NCBI GenBank assembly: GCA_037179335.1
Contig: JAKZHN010000063.1
Location: 1 to 64,000, forward strand
Length of the DNA: 64,000 nucleotides
Reading direction: 5' to 3'
Source: Cyclaneusma minus
Lineage: Eukaryota > Ascomycota > Leotiomycetes > Marthamycetales > Marthamycetaceae
Shown: positions 20,756 through 31,735 of the stretch, one piece after another
How the letters are laid out: the number at the start of each line of letters is the position of its first letter
How positions within the stretch are numbered: the first letter of the stretch is position 1
Notes under the pieces: model-generated
Databases searched by the model: none
What the model saw: the letters and a program-made list of their open reading frames with translations, nothing else
What the model was told of the DNA's origin: nothing
Made by a program: the position numbers and the translations under genes

Positions 20756-22955
20756 TCAGAGATAAAACAGCTTCGCCAGCACCCCAATCGGCATAATCCG
20801 ATCTTGCGTATACGGCCGATTCTCAAAAAGCTTCTTCCCATTTTGCTCGATCTCCTCCCTCCACCTCTCAAACCACTCCTTCAACCCCTTCACCCCATCA
20901 AAAGCCCCCTCATCACCCCCAAGCATCTTTAATCCTTCTTCATTCCGCCCCTCCCTCCTAGTCGCTCCTCCATTTCCCCCCAGCCCGTCATCCCCATCTC
21001 CCTCGTTCCCATTATCCCCACCATCCCAACAACCAACCCCCCAAACCCTAACCCCCCTCGTCTGAATATCCAACAACTTCACCGCAATAGCATACAACTT
21101 CATCCGCATCTGCACAACCGTCCCGGGGATGTCTTTCCATATCTCCTCTCTTAGCCCTGGAGGTATGCCGGAAATCGCATCGGTGAGGATGAGCAAGGAG
21201 CAGACGGCGACGGAGGCGGAGATGAGGGCGGGGAAGAATTCGAGGCGGGAGCCCGAGAGGCAGGAGGTGAGGAATGTGGACCAGAATTTGGTGGATGATT
21301 GGCGGAAGAGGGTTAGGGTGGTGGGGAGGGTTGTTAGGAGTGGGGAGAGGGGTGGAGAGGAAGGGGTGCTGGAGGTGGGAGGGTGTGATGGAGAGGGGAG
21401 GATGAAGGTGGCGTGGAGGGTGGTGCAGGAGTGGAGGAAGGCGAGAGATGCGTCGATGGTGGCGTGCTGGTGAGGTGTCAGTAAGGGGTTTGGGGACGAT
21501 ATGCCGACGGACAGGGCTAGATTATCAGGTATCATGGTCATGGCGGAGGGTAGTAAAGATTCAATGGGATAAACCATTAACGGGCAATGAGAGCATTCTT
21601 GACTGCGGAAACCGAGGAGACGTGCTTGTACCTTTCTTTTTCTCGATTTCTGGTATGTAATGGCAATATCCAGTAACTCGATAAATTCCTCTCCAAAGAC
21701 CCGAGTATGCAGCAGGGAGCGAAGCAGATTGTTCCATTGATCGTCTTCTTGCATATGTGGTGATGCGCGCACAATGGCAGAAACATCTGCCGATTGTCTC
21801 CAACTTGGGACTCGAGTGAAGCTAGGGTCCAATGCCAGAGTATAAAACACTTCTTCAGCATTTGCTGCCGGGATAACATTAGCACGTCTTGCAATTGGTC
21901 TAAGTTTTGGTTTGAAGGGGGGCGGGAAGAGGGATTCAAGCATACTGGGCATGAGAGGAACAGAAATTTCCTCGATACCTCCACGGTAGCAGCCAATATC
22001 GTCAGGCCAGACGCGGAAACCGGATGTTAGGCAAGCGTCACAAACGCCGGGTCCATTGCACTAATGAGCGGTTAGAAGGAAATGAACCAGGAATGAGATG
22101 AGTCATAGAACGTACAGATTTCCTATACCGTCTGCATCGCCAACAAGCACCAAGTGTCTTCATGATCTCGACATTCTCACGGTTGGTTCGGATCAGAGGT
22201 CCACTTTTCTGAGCTCGAGTCCGGGAAGGTTTCTGACGGCCTGACTTCAACCTTACTTGACGAGCTTGAACGATGACCTCGTTGCTTCCGGATTGGAAAT
22301 TGGTGTTCCGAATCGGCTCCGTGAGTGCAGGAGAGGCGGCATTTTGAATCATCTGAGACCTCAGAACAGATTCTAGGGGCGCAGGAAGCGAAATTGGGGG
22401 AGAAACCTGGTGGGATGAGTGAGGAATCACGTTGTGTGTATGCCTTGGAGGCATCGGGAAAGCTGCGTAAGGATCGTGTCTCTGATATCTGAAAGTGGGG
22501 GTGTTGATGACTTGCTGAAGAGCACAGTGTGATGGGATTACGTTGAAAGGAGATGCATCCCGTGGGAGAGCATTATCGTCTGCCGGTCTAACGTATTGAA
22601 ACATATACTGAGTGACACTGACGTGATTTGCTGGATCCAAAAGGGACGCAAACTCTTGGTCGAGGAAACCCTGGTCATCAACAACGCTCTTGAAATTCGG
22701 TACAGGCTGATGGGCGAGATATTGAGGATGTGATAAGTCATGACCTGACATTGGGACCAGCGGGTATGGTGGGACATGAAAACCAACGTGTCCTTGCAAC
22801 TGAGGTCCTGAAGGCACAAAAATTGGATCATGAGCGGAGTGGAAATGCCGAGCGGAGTGGATGAAGGGCTGAGATATCGGAAACTCGCCGACGACCGTCT
22901 GAATGGCTTCATCGGCGGGCTCGTCCGAGTGATACGTATTGGCTGTTGACGCCAT
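20756..22955 (-). CDS. Zn2Cys6-type fungal transcription factor, long last Cys spacing (714 aa)
   Basis: Two exons, 22,955-22,116 and 22,060-20,756, join across a 55-bp intron (GTACGT...TTAG) inside the zinc cluster. The joined sequence has Cys271, 274, 281, 287, 290 and 304 in the pattern C-x2-C-x6-C-x5-C-x2-C-x13-C. The last spacing is longer than the usual 6-8, a variant seen in fungal CWRC-type proteins. A basic segment (KSGRQKPSRTRAQK) precedes it. Residues 1-230 are Pro/His/Ser-rich and probably disordered. The C-terminal part has helices and a Gly/Asp-rich insert near residues 630-670. The cluster is internal rather than N-terminal. I chose ATG 22,955 for its context; the frame is open to 23,051. 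Its targets are unknown. Confidence 0.75.
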
Positions 22956-24206
22956 GACAATAATTTTCAGGATATGAAACGAGGAAAACCAAAGACGTAG
23001 GAACAGCGTATGAAGGTGATATTCAGACTCTTGTGCTACAAAAGAAGTCACGATCTTCTCTCACCTACACGTAGCGTTCCATGCTTTTCTCTAAATACCC
23101 CGACTGACCGCTTGAGGCTGACCCCAGCCCCCACGGCTCAGGAGCTGCAAAAGAGTGCAAGGCCTTGAATCTCCCGTGTTTAGAGGCCAGGCTCCCCTTG
23201 TGCGGCCATGATGAGACCAGTTATATTCGACCAGTTGTGCAAAGCGAGGGGCTTTCGGGCAGCAGCGGTCAGCGCGGGTCGGCGGGCCATGGTAAGAATC
23301 GAGCCTTGTGCAGCCGTAGGTGGCCCAAAGCAATATATGCCACGATACTGGCGGTACAGGGACCTGAAGAGAATTGGAATCGCTGAAGCGGCTGCCAATA
23401 GGAGAGGATGAAAACAGCCACACTGGAGGGGAACTGAAGACGAAATCTTGAAGTCTGTGAATCCTTCGCTTGGCGCCATCTCAAAACGGACTTTCTTTCC
23501 CGAGAAGCCCGAGAGCCCGAACGCCAAGCCTCGGCTGCCGAGGCCCGAAAAAGCCTTTCTCAGCTGCTTAATTGAACCGTCCTCCTTGACTGAACTACTG
23601 ATGACAATTGAAGAAACCGCCCTTTTCGTTCAACGTCTTCCGTGTACACATCGAGGGCAAAGAATAAGACGGTTCCTTCCCTATGATCCCTCCAATTTCT
23701 GCCACTCTGATCCCAAATCCACGGCCGAATCGCTTCCACATGCAGCATGGCAGCCCATCTCAGTCCCATGATCGGTAGCCAGTACCGACCTGGCAGATGA
23801 TGCATGAAGGATAGGTGCATATGCCGACCCCCTAATCGGGCTCGTGAGGATGGGCCGCTTGAGCTTCGGAGGATCCAGGTCGACCCAGGACTGGCCATAG
23901 AAGGACTGGAACAGACTTCATTCTGGTCCACGGGAGGTTCTAACCAATCAATCATCTATGCTTCGATCCAATAACTTTCACCTATATTATTTGTCAACAA
24001 GCATGGCCAGTCCGGGGCTGTATACGAAGGGGCGATGTCAGGTACCAATCCATATTGATTGGGCTGGAGGTACAATAAAGGCCAGGGTGATTGAGTAACG
24101 TCGCTCCAAGTAGGTATATTTAGCATCATATGCCGCCAAAACGTGGTATGGTGAGACCCCAGTTATGGATCATTTGATCCTGGAAATTGGTGGCCACTTC
24201 TCCTTG
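22956..24206. other. Intergenic, with two uncertain minus-strand ORFs
   Basis: Minus-strand ORFs at 23,955-23,560 (131 codons, with RYWLPIMGLRWAAML) and 23,527-23,180 (115 codons) are long for chance but have no recognised domain and no clear start. They could be exons of one unknown gene or a relic. A palindrome CCTCGGCAGCCGAGG lies near 23,530. Confidence 0.3.
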
Positions 24207-24819
24207 CTACTCTATTGTCAGGTGTGAACACTTGGCTGACAGGCTGAGAAGAGGTGTGCGATACTCATGGATAGCTGCAATGCATCGATGCATGATCTGA
24301 AACAGGTTGCCAACATGTCGAGAGGTTTGTCCATAGTGCTCCCTATTCGACGACAGCCAGTGGGTTCCGCACTGTGAAGAGCTGCAACTCAGGTCAGTCC
24401 ATGAGATGCGGTGAATGCAACACGGCCGGCGACTGGAATAGGAAGTAACTTACCACTCGGACGCTCTGTTTCCTCCGACCAGGCTACCTGAAAGATGGTC
24501 ATGACTCTCCAAGCATAATTCCTGGTCAGCCAGAACCATTTCGAACTTGACCAAACCCTCCCAGTATTGCTTTACCCGTGGCCCCGATCCCAAGGTACCA
24601 AGACGGGAGGTGAGGATCTCAACTTGTCGCTGAAATATCGATGCTGGAGCCCCATCCGCCGTGAGCATCGACCCTGTCAGCATTCTATCGACATCGCCTT
24701 GGAGTCTGAGCAGGCTGTCACAACGACACACCCAGTTGAGCCCAGAAGGAGCTCGCTTCACTGTAGGTTAGTTTGATGAGCGCATCACAAAGGTCACTCA
24801 CAGCAAGCTGGAACATCAT
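24207..24819 (-). CDS. Small three-exon gene of unknown function (167 aa)
   Basis: I do not recognise the product. Exons 24,819-24,798, 24,760-24,454 and 24,381-24,207 join in phase across introns with GTGACC..ACAG and GTAAGT..GCAG ends. The frame then runs 57 codons to a stop, which supports a real gene. The protein is mainly helical by eye (FQRQVEILTSRLGTLGSGPR and QYWEGLVKFEMVLADQEL) with several Cys in the last third. There is no signal peptide or TM. The first exon is short, so the true start may lie upstream. It resembles the helical middle part of fungal transcription factors, so it could also be a truncated regulator. It lies between the zinc-cluster gene and the RGG protein, on the same strand. 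Confidence 0.4.
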
Positions 24820-24871
24820 GTTTGACAAACTTCGACTTTTCCATTGGGGTATCTCGCTCGGGGTATCATGA

Positions 24872-25167
24872 GAGAAAGAGTGACTGGCTCCCCACTAACA
24901 TCCACGCCTGAACGCCCACGAACAACGAAAGGCGAAGAAAGACCAAACGATTTCCACACCATTTTCCATCGAACTCCAGACAGACATCTCAGACCGATCT
25001 CCATCTGTCTGACCCGCATCATCAGACTCCCGAAATCGCCACCAACGCCTCGAATTCACCACCAGCGCGAACGAACAACAAAGCAGAAAGCTAGACCAAG
25101 CCAGTCCAGCCCCGAAACTTCCTACAGAACCCCAGACAGCCATCTCAGACCGACCTCCAAGCAGACC
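24872..25167. repeat. Two-unit direct repeat, period 153 bp, 96-bp core
   Basis: The segment 24,919-25,014 is repeated at 25,072-25,167 with the same length. Both contain GAACAAC..., CCAGACAG.CATCTCAGACC and end TCTGACC or GCAGACC; similarity extends weakly upstream of each core. Because 153 is a multiple of three, reading frames are kept on both strands, including a 132-codon plus ORF at 24,844-25,242. Whether any is translated is unknown. Confidence 0.7.
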
Positions 25168-25188
25168 ATCTTCATCCATCGCATATGT

Positions 25189-28038
25189 TCACAAAGACAA
25201 GTCCCACACTCCAACACGTTCAGTCTCGCCCCTCAATCCTGATAGTCGCCATTGTGCTCCAGCTGCTGCTCCAGAAGATGCTCCAGAACCACCTCGACCA
25301 TTTCCACGAAGCCAATATATACCGCAGCCGCCACGGCCACCACGCTTGCCCCTACCCCGGTGTCCTCCAGACTTTGGCTGCTCGGTCTGGGTAGGGGCTT
25401 GACCCTGAAGAACTGCCTCATCGCCCTGGCGGACGAAAACTGGATCCGCCTGATGCTGCGGAACCATCTGCATCTGCGGGTGACTCTGGTACTGCTGCGG
25501 CACCGTGGCTTCGCGTCTTGTCCTGGCTGCAGGCACGGCAGATGGGTAATACTGTGGCCCCAGTCTTGGCACCGGCTGACCACGCTGCGAAGTACTACCT
25601 CGGAGACGTTCAACTTGCGAGCCACGGGTTTCTGGACGTTTTGCAGGCGAAGCAGTCACCGTACTTTGAGACCGGGTGTGCGTGAGAGGCGTATGGAAAC
25701 TTTCCGGTGTGGCGAAACCTTCCAACGCGGTGTGAAAGCTGGCTTCCATGTCCGGGGTGGTCAGTCCGGAATCTTGTTCAACTTCCGAAGTCAGCAGTAC
25801 GGACGGTGGAACAACTCGGAGATCTTGGGCGGGAATGTCAGGCTTCCGAATGCTCGATCCAGAATGGGACAAGGTTTGTTCCACATCAAACTCGCCATCA
25901 CCAGACGGCTGTGTAGACACGTCGCCGGACATCAAAGCTTGGTCGAGCATCTGAAAATTTGACTGGCGGATCGTTGAGACCGATGAAGGCCGGCGTGCGG
26001 AAAGATCTGTGGAAATGGGGATCTCGTCCGTCTTGTTAGAACCTTCCTCGATGCTTGAGGGTCCGGCCTGTACAGCAACTTCATCATTCCCTGCAATCTC
26101 GTCTTCCGGGCTCCATTGGCCGGAACTGCAAACCAGTGGACCCGCATTCTGGAGAGGCTTAACAGTCTGACGCTGTGGTCCGGGCGACTTCTTTGACATG
26201 TCAACAGCTGCGAACAACCGGTCAACGCTCATCCGGTGACGGCAGTGGGCATTGCAAACATGATGACCGGGCACATCAGGTTCGCTCGTCTTCATCTCAC
26301 TGACAGACATACTGCGGTTCCCAACCACCCGGCCTTTGCCCTTCTGGATGGATTCCAAAGCCTCCTCAGCATTCTCGGTCGACTTCTTCGCAGGCTTAGC
26401 TGCCTTGCTGGTGTCTCTAGATATGACAGCAGCAGGCTGTGGCTCCGGGACAGGCAGTTCAGCAACAATGCGGGCCCAAGTTTTCTGCTTGGGAACTTTG
26501 GCGGCTTTCGGAAGTGGCATTGCTGCATTTGATGCAGCCTTTGCGGTCTCTTCTTCCCGTAATGCCTTCCGGGCATCGTTGAACAGCACTGCATCTCGCT
26601 TCTGCTCAGTCCGCTGTTCTTCCCGCAGCTCGCGTTCCAATTGTTCTAGTTCGTCTGGCTTGGCACTCTTCTTCAAAGCATTCAATCTGCTGTTGAATCC
26701 CTTGTCTCGTTTGCTTATAGCCAGCCGGTACTGCTCATCCATTTCCCGGCGCTTCTTTGACCAGGCCGCCTTTGGTGTTTCCGGATGACGAGTTCGCTTT
26801 GCTTTCAACACCGTGGATTTGCCAGACGCAGGCTTCTTCTTCACATCTTGCTCGACAGGGGCAGGATCCTTTCCGGCCTTGGGCTGCACCTTCAAGTTCC
26901 TGGGAGCAGCAGAGGGTACCACAATGGATGTGGAGTTGGCACTGAGAGGGCTGTTGGTGGCCTTCACTGTGCTCGCGGAGGTGTTTGGAACCGCACCAGC
27001 TGGACCAGGGGATGCACCCGCTCGCTGCGAAAATGTGCCGCCAAAGACATTGTTTTCTTCAGTTGTAAGGGCATAGCCAAGGCGGGTTTCGCGTGAAGGC
27101 GCGGCCTCGATCTTCACACAAGGCGGCGCCCGGTATTCGTCAATGTGCGCCGGGCGGGTCGAAAGCTGCTTCCTCACTGGGCTGTTCTGAGTCTGCTCGC
27201 GCAGAGGCAGAGTGCCCAGGGAAGTTTGGACGGGCGTGGTTGGTTGAGCGGTGTGAGGCGAGATTTGTGCAGCTGGGCTGCTCGGGCGACTGGGTTGCTC
27301 AGTCTGGTCATAGTCGACCAGGTTGAACTTCACCGCATCTGGGCGCCCAAAACCGATCGGCTGAATGCGTCTGGGCGGATTCCAGACTTGGGCGGACGGG
27401 TTGAGGGTGGGCATACCGCCGTTCGCGCTCAAGCCAGCAGCTTCACAAGATGCGTACGGAGGGATTGCGTTCTGGTGTCTAAAATCAGATGCATCTGGAC
27501 CGTATTCCATGGGACGGGCGAAGGGCTGCTGCAGTTGGTGAGGCAGAGCATATCCGGCTGGGTAGGGAGCCGGAGGAGGTCCCCAGCCAAGAGGCTGCTG
27601 CAGCACGGGCGCTTGCGGGACAATGTGATGGTACCAGGAACCATTCTGGTACTCGACAATCCATCGCTGGTAGACTGGCGCGCCCAGTCGAACAGGATTG
27701 ATGATGTTGTCGACGCCCGAGTTCACAATGTGTCCTGCCTCAGGACGGACCATGGTTCCAGGGGGGGCCAGAACAATTTCGTGCATCATGAGTCCTGAAG
27801 CTTTACAGGCCCTGACATACTCGTTGTAGTTGGCGAGGAAGTGATGGTATGGTCCGCCGACCATGTCTTCCCGCACGAAACCTCTGGCGGCGAGGTCTAT
27901 GACTCCGTGCTGGGGGTGCTGGGGGTATTGCGCGGGCACAGGGGCGTTGAAGGTGTACCCCACGTACTCGCCGTATCGTGGTGGGGTGGTGGGAGGGGTC
28001 TGGCCCCAGCCACCGCGAGCTTCAAATGCGGTCGACAT
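25189..28038 (-). CDS. Large disordered protein with coiled coil and RGG tail (949 aa)
   Basis: This is an intronless frame. I take ATG 28,038 (ACTATGTCG, A at -3) rather than the upstream 28,173. Residues 1-170 look folded, with aromatic and hydrophobic spacing (GGPYHHFLANYNEYVRACKA, RWIVEYQNGSWYHHIVPQAP). The middle is Pro/Gln/Ser-rich. Around residues 440-560 a Lys/Glu/Arg coiled coil is clear (KKRREMDEQYRLAISKRDKG to REEQRTEQKRDAVL). The C-terminus is RGRGKRGGRGG followed by Gly/Ala low complexity, as in RNA-binding and granule proteins. I know no named family. It could be an RNA-granule or stress-linked protein. The last 40 residues after the RGG box may be mis-framed, since another frame is open there. 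Confidence 0.65.
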   Translation of the reverse strand: MSTAFEARGGWGQTPPTTPPRYGEYVGYTFNAPVPAQYPQHPQHGVIDLAARGFVREDMVGGPYHHFLANYNEYVRACKASGLMMHEIVLAPPGTMVRPEAGHIVNSGVDNIINPVRLGAPVYQRWIVEYQNGSWYHHIVPQAPVLQQPLGWGPPPAPYPAGYALPHQLQQPFARPMEYGPDASDFRHQNAIPPYASCEAAGLSANGGMPTLNPSAQVWNPPRRIQPIGFGRPDAVKFNLVDYDQTEQPSRPSSPAAQISPHTAQPTTPVQTSLGTLPLREQTQNSPVRKQLSTRPAHIDEYRAPPCVKIEAAPSRETRLGYALTTEENNVFGGTFSQRAGASPGPAGAVPNTSASTVKATNSPLSANSTSIVVPSAAPRNLKVQPKAGKDPAPVEQDVKKKPASGKSTVLKAKRTRHPETPKAAWSKKRREMDEQYRLAISKRDKGFNSRLNALKKSAKPDELEQLERELREEQRTEQKRDAVLFNDARKALREEETAKAASNAAMPLPKAAKVPKQKTWARIVAELPVPEPQPAAVISRDTSKAAKPAKKSTENAEEALESIQKGKGRVVGNRSMSVSEMKTSEPDVPGHHVCNAHCRHRMSVDRLFAAVDMSKKSPGPQRQTVKPLQNAGPLVCSSGQWSPEDEIAGNDEVAVQAGPSSIEEGSNKTDEIPISTDLSARRPSSVSTIRQSNFQMLDQALMSGDVSTQPSGDGEFDVEQTLSHSGSSIRKPDIPAQDLRVVPPSVLLTSEVEQDSGLTTPDMEASFHTALEGFATPESFHTPLTHTRSQSTVTASPAKRPETRGSQVERLRGSTSQRGQPVPRLGPQYYPSAVPAARTRREATVPQQYQSHPQMQMVPQHQADPVFVRQGDEAVLQGQAPTQTEQPKSGGHRGRGKRGGRGGCGIYWLRGNGRGGSGASSGAAAGAQWRLSGLRGETERVGVWDLSL

Positions 28039-28579
28039 AGTGACTCGAGACGTCGGACAGGTATCGGGCCTATGGTGGTCAAGGCACGTCAGCTTTCGAA
28101 CACGGACAGGTGTGTCGACCGCATCTATGATGAAGAGCGCGCGAGCACATTGGCCGCGCTCAAATGGGGCCACAGGAGGTGAGGGTGGCGCGACTTACTG
28201 ATGAACAACAGGTTGCGGAAGGACAAGCTGCAGGTTCAGCTTGTAGGGAGGCAGCGCGTCGAGGTGAGGGAGAGGAGTGGTCGTTTGTGTGAAAGGCAAC
28301 GAAAAAGCAGTTTATTTGTGGGTGGGTGCTCACAGAAAAAGCTTCAAAGAAGGTGGTTGAGGAAGAGAGGGGGGAAGAGAGGGGGGAAGAGTGGGGCGGA
28401 AGAGGAAAGTTGGAGGACGAAGGAATTTGGGTGTTGTTATTCGATCTTGGGACCTGAAGCGTGTCGCCAATACTATGGAATATAGTAACGCCGGTGAAGC
28501 TATTCCAAGCTTTCGACAGCAGTTGATCCCGACGGTGAGAAGACTCGACTACGGCCCAAAATCAGCGGGTGAGAGGATC

Positions 28580-28790
28580 CCAATACTGGGAATATTCAGT
28601 ATCACTTGGAATATTCCAAGTAATTCTGAGTATTCCGAGTAATTGGGAATATTCCTAGTTACTTGGGATACTCCGAGTAATTGTGAATATTCCAAGGGAT
28701 TGTGAATAATACAAGGGACTTCGAACTTTCGAAGTGATTGGGAATATTCCTAGTTACTTGGAACAATTCTGACCATTTGGTATGTTCCCG
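28580..28790. repeat. Dispersed palindromic repeat, cluster B (best copy)
   Basis: Eight to ten imperfect units of about 20 bp occur. The clearest is the perfect 18-bp palindrome ACTTGGAATATTCCAAGT at 28,604-28,621. Others read GGGAATATTCCTAGTTACTT (twice, near 28,645 and 28,741) and GAGTATTCCGAGTAATT. Units alternate orientation because each is nearly self-complementary. Confidence 0.85.
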
Positions 28791-30904
28791 ATCGTTTCGA
28801 TACTCTTTTTCCCGGATTCTTTGACCCCCTGGAAGATGCTACAGAAATGGATATCTTCAAAGATGAATATAGGTATATGGGTGCCTTTTCCCAGGCACTG
28901 GCGTACGGAGGTACTCTTCTATGAAAAATGGACCCATTTGAAGTCTTTGGCATTCAGGGGCATCATTCCAGTCCCCAAATGCATGGGTCGGCATGAAGCC
29001 TCGGGAGAAGCTACGGGACAAAATTCCAAAACTGCGGGGTATATATCCGTCGCACTCTGAGAAGCTTCAGTATTCCCGAGAAGCATGGTGCAGATTCTGA
29101 GGTGGTCTTTATACGTCCCCCAAGACCCATGCTTCAAAGAAAGTCATTCGGAGCCGAGCCGCAAGGCCTAGTCAACAGCACTTTGGCAGCAGAGACATGA
29201 TGTTTCCTTGTGGTGTTGCTGGTCAGGCCTTGCGAAACACCATGTTCACCATGATGGGTGCTGTGGCGACTGTGACTTGCAGCGTGAACACGCGAGACGC
29301 GAGATCACGTGTTGTTGTCAAGTTCACGAGGTTCGTTGCACATTGACATGACGTGATCCCAGCAAGAGCTGAGCCCTAGAGCACGGTTGCTGAAAGTCTG
29401 CTGGTTCTCGGTTGCTCAAGTTGTTTACCTGGATTTCTGAATTTTTAGGAACTTGTCCTTGATTCACTGTGTGCGGTGACTTGATGTCTCTCTGTCACTC
29501 TGGGGAGTCCAGATTACTGAGCACGAGTTTGAACACTGGCTGTTATTTACTGCTAGATTCTGGATTATCTTGTCACTTGCAAATGCTGTGGAAAGTCTCT
29601 TGTTGCATGTCGGTGAACGTGGAGAGTGCAGACGATGAGACTTGAGAACTCAGGGGCTTGACTGATGACGCCGCTCAGTCTTTCATGGTTGTCTTCAAGT
29701 GAAGCGCAACTCAGAACATTTCAATATGGGCGATGCCCACTCAAGGGAAAGGCTCTTGGTCCCCGGTGAGCCTCTATCAAACGCATCTCCACGTGCAGAA
29801 CAGGTTATTGCCTATCAAACCTTCCTTTTCCAGCTCCACGATATGTTGACGCGGCTTTGAGGGCTCAGGGGTACCTCTGATAGCAGACGGCAAGGGGGGA
29901 GCTGCTAGATGCCAGCAAACCTTGGGGGATATGTCTGGGATGCAGTGTTTGATCACAGCTTGATGATTTTGCCAGAGCATCTTGCTAAGGCCATATCCAA
30001 CACGGTCATGATGATGTCTCTTGGCTGTAGCAGCTCCGGTCTTGTTGGCTTTTCTCTCCCCTTGTCCTATTGGCTTTCTGTTGCTCGCTATCCGTGCTGT
30101 CAAAATCTCATATCGATCTGCAGCGAGTTGTTGTTATGTCATGCCCACTATCTGGATCTTACAGGCCAGCCTCGCTACGCCTCTTTTCAGGATCAATATT
30201 CCCCCTTTCCCCGACCACCTCCAGCCGCGAAACACAGCAAGCTCCACCAGCCTCGTTGACCACTCCTAGCCCGATCAGATCGGTCGCAAACAATTCACCC
30301 CTCGCTTCGCCGCTAAGTCTTGGCTATTTCCCGCCTTCCTCCGCACGAGTACTTAAACCCCGCGGACTTCACTTCTCTTCCTCTTCTCTTCTTTTCCTTT
30401 CATACTCTTTACCGGGGTTTAGGCCGCTCACAAGGGCCTGAACTACACTGCAGGGCCCTGCATTGCACAACGTGGTGGCTTTCAGTGTAGAGTCCTGGCT
30501 CTCTGGACTAATTTTTGATTGCCTTCCATGGATATTCCATGACCTTCTTTTCATTGACTGCTTGACCTTGAGCTGGGATTCGACGAAGAGACTTCGACAA
30601 CAACAGCTCCTGCGAGTATGTAGCCTGGCATCGTGTGCTTCGTATCTGGACTCTACGGTTGCTACGGATACATGTGCTCGGATGCGAGTACAGAGGACAC
30701 GACCAGGCGGGAGTCAACAAGCAACTCGACGCCCTGGTAAGGTAGTTCTTTAGTTCCCTTGCATCGCTGGTGTTGATCGTAGCGACCAGGAGGCTGAGAT
30801 CTGGAGAATCTGGAAAATGTAGAGCTGAACAGAGAGCTCACCAGAGTTGGAATGTCACGAGGTAGACTTCGAGGCGTTCTTCCTCGGGGTTCTTGAGTTT
30901 TCCT

Positions 30905-31015
30905 TGAGTTTCCCATAGTTACTTGGATTGTTCTATTTACTAAAATTTCCCCTGATTATTTGAATTTCCCCAGTTACTTGAAGTTTTCCCAAATATTTTT
31001 ATTTTTCCCAATAAC
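30905..31015. repeat. Dispersed repeat, cluster C (degenerate)
   Basis: Units of the type CCCATAGTTACTTGGATTGT, TTTCCCCAGTTACTTGAAG and TTTTCCCAAATATT recur every 20 bp or so. They are related to clusters A and B but more decayed. Confidence 0.55.
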
Positions 31016-31513
31016 GTCTTTGCGAATGTTTTTCTTGGCACTCCAAAAGCATAGTCTGCAAAATGAGTGCCAGGAAGGGAGAAGGAGAGAAGGGGAATCA
31101 AACGCAGGAGAACACAAAGTAGTGGACAATGTCAGTAAATCTAAGATGCTGGAGGACATCTGATTTCCGAGATTGTCCGGCTCTAGGACACGAAAGTCTG
31201 ATTCTAGCTTTGTGACTCCAGAATTCGGGGCTCGAGACGGTAGTTGTGAGTGGTGTACACCTCAGCCAGTCATGTTTGTCACGTCCATCATCATGCGTTG
31301 CGCTGTAACGCTGTCAGGGTACAAACCACCGGCCATTGTATCATGAGCCTCTCGTTCTGTCCTTTGTATATATTGAGTTACCTTCCACAGGTAACCCCTG
31401 GAAAACCTGTCGCCTCACAAACTCTCTGATTCCCGTTGCGTTCTCTTAGAAGCCCAAATCGCTAACCAGCTTCCTCTCGTCATTTACACTCTGTTACGAG
31501 CTTCTCCTCTACA

Positions 31514-31735
31514 ATGTGCGAATTCTACATGGCAGCGGTGACCCGATGCGGATGCATCGTGTACTTCCGTCTCACCTCCGTTTGCGCCGAAGCCGTTTAC
31601 ACTGGTTTGCCATGTGCAATTGATACTTCAGATGGACCAGTCACAGCTACTGAGGGCATAATGAGGCAGTACATGTCTGCTGAGGAGATATTCGACCATT
31701 ATCCTGCACCGGGTTGTCCCTACTATGACCTGTAG
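31514..31735 (+). CDS. Member 4 of the Met-Cys protein family (73 aa)
   Basis: This short intronless frame begins MCEFYMAAVTRCGCIVYFRL. Cys at 2, 12, 14 and 24 match the family spacing, and TRC-x-C is identical to the TRC-x-C of the gene at 13,133. Only the N-terminal Cys module is present; the DGWC-HRP block and the Ser/Pro tail are missing, although the C-terminus has PGCPYYDL. A TATA-like word lies about 145 bp upstream and the leader is CT-rich. The function is unknown. It is either a minimal paralogue or a truncated one. Confidence 0.55.
   Translation: MCEFYMAAVTRCGCIVYFRLTSVCAEAVYTGLPCAIDTSDGPVTATEGIMRQYMSAEEIFDHYPAPGCPYYDL

Larger units (their letters stand above)
28039..31513. other. 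Gene-poor stretch of about 3.5 kb
   Basis: No ORF here has a recognisable domain. It contains two clusters of the dispersed repeat (28,560-28,790 and 30,905-31,015), CT-rich leader-like segments near 30,180-30,420, and the upstream region of the small gene at 31,514, with a TATATA word at about 31,366. ORFs of 96-123 codons around 29.8-30.7 kb overlap on both strands and are not supported. Confidence 0.45.

Noticed and set aside
30460..30760. Gene on the plus strand at 30,463
   Set aside because: The 96-codon ORF has no motif, is overlapped by opposite-strand ORFs and has no exon partner.
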